Positions 33,407 through 42,497 of a stretch of 56,250 nucleotides of DNA are shown piece by piece. The stretch lies in assembly GCF_026013605.1 (NCBI RefSeq), contig NZ_JAPDPJ010000043.1, forward strand, positions 1-56,250. Direction: 5' to 3'. The notes beneath the pieces are model-generated. The model was not told the DNA's origin. It did not search any database and saw only the letters and a list, made by a program, of their open reading frames with translations. The position numbers and the translations under genes were made by a program. The first letter of the stretch is position 1. Each line of letters opens with the position of its first letter. The DNA comes from Plebeiibacterium sediminum. Its GTDB lineage: Bacteria; Bacteroidota; Bacteroidia; Bacteroidales; Marinilabiliaceae.

Positions 33407-36400
33407 CTATAATCTTAATCCCATAAACAAAACATCATCAACCTGCTCAAGATCTCCCATCCAATTCATAAAGTTATCTCTAACCAGTTCTCCTTGTTTT
33501 TCCATTGGTTTTTCATGTATTTCTTCAAGCAATCTCTTTACACCAACTTTCATCATCTTTTTACCTCTAGGTCCTCCAAATTGGTCAGGATAACCATCTG
33601 AAAAGAGATAAATAGAATCACCTTTAGAACACTCATATTCATAATCCACAAAACTTGTATCAGATGTCATGTCATCATCACCAATACTTCTTCTTGTTCC
33701 ATTATAAACAGTAAGTTCATTATTAATATACAAATAAACCGGACGTTTTGCAGATGCCAACACCACCTTACCTGTACTCATATTAATTTGAATCACTGAA
33801 ATATCCATTCCATCCTTAGCCTGATCATCACCTTCTCGTTGAAGTAATATTCTAATATCAGCATCTAATCTTTCAAGAATATCAGCCGGAGAATTGATTC
33901 CATTTAGTTTATAAATATCATTTAGAAGCGTAGATCCAATCATAGACATAAAAGCTCCTGGCACACCATGACCTGTACAGTCAGCACAACAAAGCGTAAA
34001 AACATCTTTTGTTCTATTAAACCAATAAAAGTCACCACTCACTATATCCCTAGGTGCAAAAAATATAAAAGACTCAGGAAATGTAGATCTTAAGGTATCT
34101 ACCTGAGGAAGTATAGACTTCTGAATACGTTTTGCATAAGTAATACTGGCAGTTATATCCTGATTTTTCTTTTCAATTTCAGCTTTTTGTTTTCGTAAAA
34201 CCACAGTTTGAGAAGCTACTTCTTGTTGCAATGCTTCCTTCTGTAATCTCAAAGCTCTTTCTCTGTACTTAATAATCCAAAATACTACTAAAACTCCAAA
34301 AGCAACTAAAGACAAATAAAACCAGAATTTTTTCCAGAAAGGAAGCTTAATTTCAATAGTTACAGCAATAGGACTCTTGGTAACAACCCCGTCTGCATTA
34401 AAGGCCCTTATCTTAAGTGTATATTTTCCTGAAGGTAAAAATTCATATTCTCTAAAATTGGTAGATCCTAAATCATCCCAGTCTTTATCTTCACCCTCTC
34501 CATCTTCAATCATTTTGTACTGGTAAGTTACACCTAGTGGATCTTTAAAGCTGATACCTGTAAATTCAAACCTAAAACGATAATTAGGCTTACCGTAAGG
34601 ATAACTAAGTACAATTGGTTTATTAACTGGATATTTCTTTCCTGAGATATCAATTTCTGTAAAATTTAACAGTGGTGCAACTAGATTCTTTTCATCTCGA
34701 TCAGGGAAATACTTAACAACCCCATGACTGGATGCGAACCAGATATTTTCACTTTTATCTTCCCAAACTCTGTAAAAATCACCTCCCATTTTATCTTTAA
34801 ATCCCATGTTTCTAATCTGCATGGTATTTAAATCAATGGAACTTATGCCAGGCCAATGACAAACCCATAGTCTGTTATTCTTATCACAAACGATATCATA
34901 ACAGTAGTTTTTTGATAAACCATCCAACACCGAAATGGATTGCAAGGTGTCTCTTGTATATTTCAACACACCCTTACCTACTGTAGACAACCAGATATTA
35001 CCCTCCTTGTCCTTCGTCATTCCTGAAACATTTATAGGAGCCTGAGATAATTTATGTACCTCAATATTTGTAGAATCCAACATGCAAATTCCACTGGATT
35101 TTGGTCCAATCCAAACCTTATCATCTTTATCTATATAAACAAAGTTTATATTGTTATGTGGTAATTTGTTTTCAGTTGTATATTTTTCAACATGATTAGT
35201 TTTAGTATCTATAATAAAAAAACCTCCTGATGTAGCTAAATAGATTTTAGTATCTAATAAAGCCATATCGTTAATATAGTTGCCTATAATCGAAGATGTG
35301 TAATTATATCTTTTAAATTTAAGATCATCTTTTTTTCGATAATACAATCCTTGATTTAATGAAGAAACCCATAATACACCATCTTTATCATATTCAAAAC
35401 CTGTAATTCTATCATTTGGAATTCCCAATGCGGCATCGTAATATTCGTGATCTGAAAAACAAAACTGATCTGTTTTTAAAACTCCATTATCTAAACCTAT
35501 CCAGAGTTTATCATTTGTGGCTAATACAGATATTGCTTTTAGTTGTTTAAAACCAATATCCTCAAGATCGTAATGAATAAAGCTTTCATCCAAAAGAACT
35601 GAAACACCACCTCCGTATGATGCAAACCAATAATTATTTTCTCTATCCGCCAAAATACTCTTAATAAAATCGTGATTAAGACCATTGGCTGTTGAAAAAT
35701 TAAATGATTCAGTAAATGTTTGTGTAGCATTATCCCAGAATAATTTGATGATTCCTTTACCCCAGGTTGCCAACATTAAGTTTCCATCCTTTTCTTCGAA
35801 AATATCCAAAATATTTTCCTGCTCTACATCAAACTTGATACAAAGTTGATTGTTAGCAAAATGCTCAGCTGTCTTACTATCATACTTATATAAGTAAAAT
35901 CCTTCATCCTCAGTCGCAATCCAATACTCACCTTCAATAGCCCTTCTTTTTACAATTTTATTAATAACTGTAGGAGGTACTACATCAACTTCCTCAAGTG
36001 TACGGACTTCATCATCCGACCCAATTTTTAAAGCAAATAAACCATCCGATGTACCCAACAAAAAGTGGAATTCATCAATACTGGCAATAGAATAATAGAG
36101 TTTATTCCCAAACATTTCCCTATCAAAAAATGTCTTAATCTTTTTATCGGGTGATATTTTTATGAGGCCATTATTTTGAACTGTCGCCCATATATTTCCT
36201 GAATCATCCTGACAAATATCCTTTATTGGACTTGTGGCCAATTCCTTGGGAATTACCTTATGAAAACCATCATCATAATAGGATAAGGTTCCGTTTCCAT
36301 GACCTACCCATAAAACACCAGTGTGATCAACAAATAGTGAATGAACAAAATCTGATGCTAACGAATCATTACGAGTATATGTTATAAATCTAAGTCCATC

Positions 36401-36583
36401 ATATCTGACTAACCCTTCTCCTGTACCAATCCACAGATACCCTCTATTGTCCTGTGCAAGACAATAAACGAAGTTCTGAGGTAAGCCCATATCAGAATCA
36501 AAACTCTTAAAATCAAACGATTGAGCTCCAATCTTACTAAAAACTGAGATAAAAAATAATAGAATAAGTATTTTATTTCGCAT
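33407..36583 (-). CDS. Two-component-type propeller sensor with SpoIIE (PP2C) phosphatase domain
   Basis: The 1058-residue protein has a signal peptide (cleavage after IGAQ), about 14 Reg_prop repeats forming two seven-bladed propellers (repeated DxxGNIWxxT/G patterns, residues about 20-630), a Y_Y_Y domain (about 650-735; YKMIEDGEGEDKDW, LPSGKYTLKIRAFN), one transmembrane helix (about 743-762), a coiled coil (LQKEALQQEVASQTVVLRKQ) and a C-terminal SpoIIE/PP2C phosphatase (about 815-1058) with FFAPRDIVSGDFYWF, CADCTGHGVPGAFMSMIG and LFSDGYPDQFGG metal ligands. It senses outside and dephosphorylates a protein in the cytoplasm. It is the last gene of the T9SS cargo operon. The ATG at 36601 adds six residues and is less likely. 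Confidence 0.85.
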   Translation of the reverse strand: MRNKILILLFFISVFSKIGAQSFDFKSFDSDMGLPQNFVYCLAQDNRGYLWIGTGEGLVRYDGLRFITYTRNDSLASDFVHSLFVDHTGVLWVGHGNGTLSYYDDGFHKVIPKELATSPIKDICQDDSGNIWATVQNNGLIKISPDKKIKTFFDREMFGNKLYYSIASIDEFHFLLGTSDGLFALKIGSDDEVRTLEEVDVVPPTVINKIVKRRAIEGEYWIATEDEGFYLYKYDSKTAEHFANNQLCIKFDVEQENILDIFEEKDGNLMLATWGKGIIKLFWDNATQTFTESFNFSTANGLNHDFIKSILADRENNYWFASYGGGVSVLLDESFIHYDLEDIGFKQLKAISVLATNDKLWIGLDNGVLKTDQFCFSDHEYYDAALGIPNDRITGFEYDKDGVLWVSSLNQGLYYRKKDDLKFKRYNYTSSIIGNYINDMALLDTKIYLATSGGFFIIDTKTNHVEKYTTENKLPHNNINFVYIDKDDKVWIGPKSSGICMLDSTNIEVHKLSQAPINVSGMTKDKEGNIWLSTVGKGVLKYTRDTLQSISVLDGLSKNYCYDIVCDKNNRLWVCHWPGISSIDLNTMQIRNMGFKDKMGGDFYRVWEDKSENIWFASSHGVVKYFPDRDEKNLVAPLLNFTEIDISGKKYPVNKPIVLSYPYGKPNYRFRFEFTGISFKDPLGVTYQYKMIEDGEGEDKDWDDLGSTNFREYEFLPSGKYTLKIRAFNADGVVTKSPIAVTIEIKLPFWKKFWFYLSLVAFGVLVVFWIIKYRERALRLQKEALQQEVASQTVVLRKQKAEIEKKNQDITASITYAKRIQKSILPQVDTLRSTFPESFIFFAPRDIVSGDFYWFNRTKDVFTLCCADCTGHGVPGAFMSMIGSTLLNDIYKLNGINSPADILERLDADIRILLQREGDDQAKDGMDISVIQINMSTGKVVLASAKRPVYLYINNELTVYNGTRRSIGDDDMTSDTSFVDYEYECSKGDSIYLFSDGYPDQFGGPRGKKMMKVGVKRLLEEIHEKPMEKQGELVRDNFMNWMGDLEQVDDVLFMGLRL

Positions 36584-36617
36584 AGTATTTTTATAAATCA
36601 TTAAATAGGATTGCTGT

Positions 36618-37577
36618 TTATGGTTTAATACCTATACTATATTTATATTTTGGAATACCACCGATAGGTACACTATAAAATGGCATTAATTCATCATATT
36701 GATTCTTTAAAAAGATAACGACATTATTACTTTTAATATGAGCATTTTTCTTTTTAATAATCTGAATATCATAAGATGTATTTTTTTCTGCTGGTTGAAC
36801 TGCATGCATACTTTCACACCATTCATTATCTCCGGAAACTTTTAAAAACTCACCATTTTTAGCCACGGAGATAATTCTTATAAATCCATCATTATCCCAA
36901 TCAAAATTAGATTGTTTTACAGCTAGAACTTTATCGTCGATAAATGGATAAATATGTGACACTTCATTTACATCATCATGTAATCTGAATTTATATTTAA
37001 AGTAAAAAGCAAACGCTCCTTCAACTGGTTGATTTTCTGTAGATAGCTGACTCATAAACAGTCTGTACAAATTACCATCATCACCTCCTATACCTTCAAT
37101 AATTACTTTAAAAATATAACCTCCATAATCAGGAAGATATTCACCTTCAGTTGGATTTATAGGTCCAAAAGTATACCATTGCTGTTCGTAACGAGCGTTT
37201 TCGGTAAATGATTTAGTTGCCAGTAATGTTCCACTTCGAAAATTTCCTCCTAAATTAATCTTCATGGCATCTTCATTTGAACATGCTTCCTTACCTCCAT
37301 AAATACTATATTTCATTCGTGTATCCCACTCTCCTTTTTGCTCATCGACATCACCGCCAACTTCTGGATCAAAAACGCGTATAAAAATTGGATCAGTATG
37401 ATTCTTAGGTACCGAAAAAAAGATTATTTGTGTAAAATCACTATCTCCCCAAGCTTTGTCCCCTTCTTTTCCAAATGTTACTAGGTATGGTATATTTTCA
37501 TCAACAGCCGGAACTGGCTGTGCAAATGTTTTAATTGAAATAAATATTAATAAAAACAATAAAACGTTGTGCTGCAT
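36618..37577 (-). CDS. Secreted protein of unknown function in T9SS operon
   Basis: I do not recognise this 319-residue protein. It has a clear signal peptide (hydrophobic to IKTFAQ) and then a soluble, beta-rich, acid-rich body with many aromatic residues (VTFGKEGDKAWGDSDFTQII, YTFGPINPTEGEYLPDYGGY) and only two cysteines (near residues 113 and 250). There is no transmembrane helix and no recognisable T9SS C-terminal domain. It begins 12 nt after the PD40-PKD gene and ends 34 nt before the SpoIIE gene, so it is an integral operon member. Conservation next to SprF/SpoIIE genes would suggest a periplasmic or surface partner of the sensor; that is inference. Confidence 0.7.
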   Translation of the reverse strand: MQHNVLLFLLIFISIKTFAQPVPAVDENIPYLVTFGKEGDKAWGDSDFTQIIFFSVPKNHTDPIFIRVFDPEVGGDVDEQKGEWDTRMKYSIYGGKEACSNEDAMKINLGGNFRSGTLLATKSFTENARYEQQWYTFGPINPTEGEYLPDYGGYIFKVIIEGIGGDDGNLYRLFMSQLSTENQPVEGAFAFYFKYKFRLHDDVNEVSHIYPFIDDKVLAVKQSNFDWDNDGFIRIISVAKNGEFLKVSGDNEWCESMHAVQPAEKNTSYDIQIIKKKNAHIKSNNVVIFLKNQYDELMPFYSVPIGGIPKYKYSIGIKP

Positions 37578-37589
37578 ATATTTAATCTT

Positions 37590-39002
37590 TTATTCTGTTA
37601 CTACAATTTTACGTTTTGAGGCCATTTTATTTGTGATATTATCTTCTGCTATTACCCCACATTCTATACTATATGTACCTTTTGTTCGAAAAATATGATT
37701 AATAGTTACACCTTTTGCCCGATTATTATTACCTAAGTTCCAATAATACTGAGCTGGCTTAAAGTCTTTTAATACGGATTTTGAAGCTGATAATGTAACT
37801 GGTTCATTAACTTTCACTGTGTCAGGACAAGTAATATAAACTTGTTGAGTTTGCTTAAGCTCAAGTTCATACTGGGCAACTGTAAATAAATCCACGTTTG
37901 CCAATGTATCCACCACACTTAAATGTACATTATACATTCCAGGTCCAGGGAAACAGTGCCTGACTTCAATTCCGTCCATAGATTCTCCATCACCAAAATA
38001 CCATTTATATTTATACGGTAATGTGTCTGATTTAAAAGGTCCGTTTTCAAATAATGTAAAACAGTAATTATCTTCTACCTGATCACTTACATCAGGAAAA
38101 GTAGGATAAGGATTTGTAAACCTATAAATATCATCATTCCCTGACCTGTTTGACGCAAAAAAACCTTCAGTTTCTTCCGGGTAAATATAACATGAAAAAT
38201 CGTCATAAGGAGAATTAATAGGCTCCTCTAAATGTACCGGAGTAGTCCACTCTTTTCCATTCCATGAAGTATAAAAGATATCCAATCCACCTTCTGATTT
38301 ATGCTCATCCGAAGCAAAATATAATTTACCTGAAGGATGATAGAAGGGGAATAATTCCTGTCCTTCAGTATTTACTTTATCTCCTAAATTAACAGGCTCT
38401 GTCCACGCTCCATTTTCATAAGTTGATTGATAAATATCTGTTTTACCAAAACCTCCATCCTGATTTGAAACATAAAAAATAGTATTTCCATCTGGTGTTG
38501 CAGTAACTTGTCCGTTTGAAAAGCTTCTTCTTGAATTATATGCAAATGCTGTTGGGCGGCTCCATTTCCCTTCTTCATTATCAATAATAAATATACCCAA
38601 AAGATTATCTCTACCCTTGCTCCTTTTTACACTTGAATATTGATTCTGAGTAATAAAAATTTTGCTTTTATCCTGACTAAAACAAATTGAGGAAGTATTT
38701 AGCTTACTGAATTTGGAAGAATTTAAAGCAACTTCTTTACTAAAATCATCATTTAATAAAATATCTGTTTTGTAAATTCTATACAACCCCTCATTATTTT
38801 GATCCAGATATGTTTTTAAAAACTCATGTTTTCTGTTACTTGTGAAATACAATGTTGAATCAATTACATAAGGTGCAAAATCATTTTTCAATGCACTATT
38901 GTTCGGAATAGCCTCAACCTTTACTTCCTGCGAAAGAAGGTCAATACCAAAAACAGATGAAACAATTAAGGTTATTATAATATTATAAAACAACGACTTC
39001 AT
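37590..39002 (-). CDS. Secreted PD40 propeller and PKD-domain protein
   Basis: The 470-residue protein has a signal peptide (cleavage near LLSQEV), four to five PD40 blades (about residues 45-290; YFTSNRKHEF, FYVSNQDGGFGKTDIYQS, LYFASDEHKSEGGLDIFYTS, GFFASNRSGNDDIYRFT) and two PKD-like domains (about 305-470; YKWYFGDGESMDGIEVRHCF, YYWNLGNNNRAKGVTINHIF). The propeller resembles that of PorE. PKD domains usually bind proteins or polysaccharide. It starts 3 nt after the PorP/SprF gene ends. Likely periplasmic or outer-membrane linked and part of the same export or sensing unit, by context. Confidence 0.75.
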   Translation of the reverse strand: MKSLFYNIIITLIVSSVFGIDLLSQEVKVEAIPNNSALKNDFAPYVIDSTLYFTSNRKHEFLKTYLDQNNEGLYRIYKTDILLNDDFSKEVALNSSKFSKLNTSSICFSQDKSKIFITQNQYSSVKRSKGRDNLLGIFIIDNEEGKWSRPTAFAYNSRRSFSNGQVTATPDGNTIFYVSNQDGGFGKTDIYQSTYENGAWTEPVNLGDKVNTEGQELFPFYHPSGKLYFASDEHKSEGGLDIFYTSWNGKEWTTPVHLEEPINSPYDDFSCYIYPEETEGFFASNRSGNDDIYRFTNPYPTFPDVSDQVEDNYCFTLFENGPFKSDTLPYKYKWYFGDGESMDGIEVRHCFPGPGMYNVHLSVVDTLANVDLFTVAQYELELKQTQQVYITCPDTVKVNEPVTLSASKSVLKDFKPAQYYWNLGNNNRAKGVTINHIFRTKGTYSIECGVIAEDNITNKMASKRKIVVTE

Positions 39003-39005
39003 ATT

Positions 39006-39908
39006 CTAAAAGAATTTTGGGTTTGGTGAATGAATCTTATAACCAAAGTCGAATTGAAGAGATACTTCATGTGTTCCATTATTATAAGATGCTATTTTTT
39101 CCATGCTATAATCAAGACTATATGTAAATCGCAACTGAGGAGTAATCTGATAACCTAGCATCCCCACAATATCGCCCACAGTTCTGTATGATGCCCCAAT
39201 CATCAATGATTTTAACAAAATAGCAGTAGCACTCACATCTACAAAGGTTTCATCATCCATATTTACTCGTAGCAGCGCTGAAGGTTGAAGACTAATATTA
39301 TCTGAAATCTCGTACAAATATCCCGCTGTCAGCAGATAATCTATCTTATTAAAATCAACTGAATTTTCTCCGGTAATATATCTGTCATGGTATAAAAAAG
39401 TTGGAATAGACAGACCTAAAAAATAGTTGGAATTATACATTGCAGCACCAAAACCAAATATTGGAGAACCACTATTCTCTGTCATTGCGAATAAATCATC
39501 CTGCTCAACAATATCCACATCATTCCAATTGGTTTTATAATTTACATATCCTGCAGATACTGCCAAACCAATTTTTGAGCCATTATTTAAAGGTAAACGA
39601 TACGTATATGAAAAATTGAAACCTGTATTTGCGGCTATAGCATAACTTTCATTAAATATTTGTGCTCCTAAAGCTACCTTTTCATTTTTCAGAGGAGTAT
39701 TAACGGTAAATAAAGCAGTAGTTGGAGCACCTTCAAATCCCATCCACTGTTTACGATAAGATCCAAAGATAGACATAACATCATGTGAACCTCCAAAACC
39801 TGGATTTATACTATATCTGTTGTACATATATTGACTCATCACAATTTCTCTTTGTCCATAAGATGAAATTGTAATAAGTAACATTAATGCTATTATAAGA
39901 TGCTTCAT
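39006..39908 (-). CDS. Type IX secretion system membrane protein, PorP/SprF family
   Basis: The 300-residue protein has a signal peptide (cleavage after YG, before QREIVMSQY) and the PorP/SprF barrel hallmarks MSQYMYNRYSINPGFGGSHD, RKQWMGFEGAPTTALFTVN and GAQIFNESYAIAANTGFN, ending in phenylalanine. SprF-type proteins are outer-membrane partners that let a specific type-B C-terminal-domain cargo pass the T9SS; the gene directly upstream encodes exactly such a cargo. This makes it a cargo-specific SprF rather than the core PorP (inference from context). It is 22 nt after the cargo gene. Confidence 0.85.
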   Translation of the reverse strand: MKHLIIALMLLITISSYGQREIVMSQYMYNRYSINPGFGGSHDVMSIFGSYRKQWMGFEGAPTTALFTVNTPLKNEKVALGAQIFNESYAIAANTGFNFSYTYRLPLNNGSKIGLAVSAGYVNYKTNWNDVDIVEQDDLFAMTENSGSPIFGFGAAMYNSNYFLGLSIPTFLYHDRYITGENSVDFNKIDYLLTAGYLYEISDNISLQPSALLRVNMDDETFVDVSATAILLKSLMIGASYRTVGDIVGMLGYQITPQLRFTYSLDYSMEKIASYNNGTHEVSLQFDFGYKIHSPNPKFF

Positions 39909-39930
39909 TATGAGTGTGTGTTTCTTTTAC

Positions 39931-42195
39931 TTATCGTTTTATAACCAAATATTTCTTAACCGGCTTACTTAATTCATCTGCATCAAATATGTAATAGTAT
40001 ACTCCTTCCTTTACAACCTCTCCATCCAAACCTTTTCCATCCCAAGAAATCCGAACATTTTCAGAGTAAACTTCTTCATGAACAAGTTTCCCAAACTTAT
40101 TAAATACAACAAACTTAATATTATGTAGATTCTCTGATCCAGGAATCTTAAACTCGTCATTAATTGCATCTCCATTTGGAGAGAAACCTCCAGTTTCAAA
40201 TAATTCCTTCATAGTAATTGTTACCTCATCCTCAATAGCACATCCCCCTTCTTCTACATCCACGGTCCATTTAAAACGATAAACTCCTGGTTCCATGCCT
40301 GTAACTACAGAAATGGTATTTGAGGGATCAACAATTGTAGCACTACCTTCTAACAAAGACCATGTTCCTGAGCCTACTTCCAATGTTTCTGCATATAATT
40401 GAATATTATCTAAAGCAAAAATTGTTGAATCTTTCCCTGCAATCACAGGAGTCGGAAAAGGTTTTACAGTGAACTCCACATTATCCGAATCATAACACTC
40501 TCCATTAATAACATTCCATGTTAAAATATATTGTGTAGGTTCATTAATTGGGGAAACTGTAAACATAGCTTCAGGATTACTTTCATCATCAAATGTTCCT
40601 TCTGAGCTAGGACTCCAATAACCTTCACCCACAGAATTACTTGCTTGTAGTTCTATTGTATCATCGCAAGGAGAATCTAAACTAGGATCACCTGCGTTTG
40701 CCATTGGTTGCTGATCTACACTTACTGAATAAACTAAATCTGAGTATGAAGCTTCACATCCATATACCCCCTCAATACTAGTAAAATGAAAATCTGTTTG
40801 ACTTTGAACAGGCGAAGTAATATCATAAGTTGGATTTAACTCTAACGAAATACTACCCAATGATAATTCAGTTTTAGAATACGTCTCTGTTTCGTCATTA
40901 TATGATACAGAAAAAGGTGCATTACCATTTGTTATATTTAAATTAACATAGGTAGAACTTCCATTGCATATTTGATCCTCGGTATTTAGTAATTCCAGAA
41001 CTGGAGGTTCTGCAAAACGTATCTGAACCTCATCACTATTTATACAACTAAGTTCATCTGAGGTTTCAGTCCAGGTTAATGCGACAAGTTGATAATTGTC
41101 AGATGTAACAGATGTATTTGCATTTGAATTCACTCCATAATTAATTCCGGTAGCCGCTGAACTCCATTCTCCACTTGTTCCAGAACTAGGAATAGCCTCT
41201 AGCGTAAATTCTTTTCCGCAAACAATCTGATCTTCTCCAGCCTGTGTATTTGGTTTTAAATCTGTGACAATTTGGGTTCCAGTAATATCTTCCTCTATAG
41301 CTGAACATCCATTTACATCAGTAACAGACAAAATATAAAACTGATCAGAAGTACTAACGGGGTATTCCAAATTAGCAGTCAGCGTAGTTGAAGTTTCATT
41401 ATAAGAATTTGTATTATTCTTTATCACATAATCAAATGGTGCATTACCTGTAAAATTAACACTATAAGCTACAATATCTGCTTCGGAATCTGTGGAACAA
41501 AATTTATATTCTCCAGGTGAATTTAATGTAGCTGTAGGTGAACCGTGGAAATCTATCGTAACTTCATCGGTTGCAGTACAAGCGCCATTTTCCTCTGTAA
41601 GTATAAAAGTGACCTGACCCTCTTCATTTTTAGCAAAAGTTGAAGTTGATGAATTTATATCAGAATAACTTCCAACTCCTGTCATATCATTCCAATATAT
41701 AGTATGAGTTGCATCACTCACACTTCCCTGAAGCGTATATTCATAGCCACAGATCTTATCAGTAACCCCTGCATCAGGCGTTGGCATCTGATCTATCTGA
41801 ATATTCATTGAACCACTTACAAGATCAGAACCGGAATTTAATTTTGTTGAATGATTTAAAGGTGCAATCTGATAATTATTATCATAAACCTTTAAAATAT
41901 TAACATCGTCTGTTGATGTTTGTGTTATTGAAAAAGTATGTTCGTAATTTGAAATAGTCTGTAAACCTGTTCCTTCATCAAAACCTACGGTTTGATAAGC
42001 TCCTCCAATTTCATAATAAATTGCAAATGGAGGTTCTCCTGTAAACTGAATGGTTACGTCTGCAGTTCCACTTTCACAAAATTCTACATCATCACTAACT
42101 ATTGTAACAGTAGGATAAGGTGGATCTTGGGCATTTACGGTTGTAAAAATGAGATTAAAAGCAAAAAACAGAAGAATGTGAAGAATATGTTTCAT
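39931..42195 (-). CDS. Surface protein with gliding-motility-type T9SS C-terminal domain (type B)
   Basis: The 754-residue protein has a signal peptide (cleavage after VNAQ), a chain of six to seven Ig/PKD-like repeats of about 85-95 residues with paired cysteines (such as VTDKICGYEYTLQGS, NTQAGEDQIVCGKEFTLEA, ANAGDPSLDSPCDDTIELQA), and a C-terminal domain from about residue 665 beginning FETGGFSPNGDAINDEFKIP and ending KYLVIKR. That ending is the type-B T9SS sorting domain (TIGR04131) found in SprB-like adhesins. It should be secreted through the T9SS and displayed on the surface. First gene of a five-gene operon with a -7 box at 42226-42233; the SprF partner follows. Confidence 0.85.
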   Translation of the reverse strand: MKHILHILLFFAFNLIFTTVNAQDPPYPTVTIVSDDVEFCESGTADVTIQFTGEPPFAIYYEIGGAYQTVGFDEGTGLQTISNYEHTFSITQTSTDDVNILKVYDNNYQIAPLNHSTKLNSGSDLVSGSMNIQIDQMPTPDAGVTDKICGYEYTLQGSVSDATHTIYWNDMTGVGSYSDINSSTSTFAKNEEGQVTFILTEENGACTATDEVTIDFHGSPTATLNSPGEYKFCSTDSEADIVAYSVNFTGNAPFDYVIKNNTNSYNETSTTLTANLEYPVSTSDQFYILSVTDVNGCSAIEEDITGTQIVTDLKPNTQAGEDQIVCGKEFTLEAIPSSGTSGEWSSAATGINYGVNSNANTSVTSDNYQLVALTWTETSDELSCINSDEVQIRFAEPPVLELLNTEDQICNGSSTYVNLNITNGNAPFSVSYNDETETYSKTELSLGSISLELNPTYDITSPVQSQTDFHFTSIEGVYGCEASYSDLVYSVSVDQQPMANAGDPSLDSPCDDTIELQASNSVGEGYWSPSSEGTFDDESNPEAMFTVSPINEPTQYILTWNVINGECYDSDNVEFTVKPFPTPVIAGKDSTIFALDNIQLYAETLEVGSGTWSLLEGSATIVDPSNTISVVTGMEPGVYRFKWTVDVEEGGCAIEDEVTITMKELFETGGFSPNGDAINDEFKIPGSENLHNIKFVVFNKFGKLVHEEVYSENVRISWDGKGLDGEVVKEGVYYYIFDADELSKPVKKYLVIKR

Positions 42196-42225
42196 ACAAT
42201 GAGGCTATAGCTTTTACTAACTATA

Positions 42226-42233
42226 CAAACATA
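42226..42233 (-). promoter_or_regulatory. -7 promoter element of the T9SS cargo operon (TATGTTTG)
   Basis: Minus-strand TATGTTTG matches TAnnTTTG exactly, 31 nt before the ATG. The rest of the 42234-42497 gap is AT-rich and shows no other element; no clear terminator for the TlpA-like gene is visible there. Confidence 0.5.
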
Positions 42234-42497
42234 GTCATTTTGTATGAATATGCACACCTCCTACATCTACACGATTTATATGTTAATGCAACAAAACTGA
42301 CTCTTTATCAAAAAAAATCCAATGTTTAATAAATAACTAACTTAATACATTAATAGTTAGATAAAAAGACTTTCTTTAGAATCAGATTTTTTTTAAACTT
42401 TTATGACCCAAACCCCTTTGAATTTTCAGATTTAAGAAATCAAATACTTAAATAAAATAACTCACCCCTATTTTGTCTTTATTCTAATCTCAAAAAA

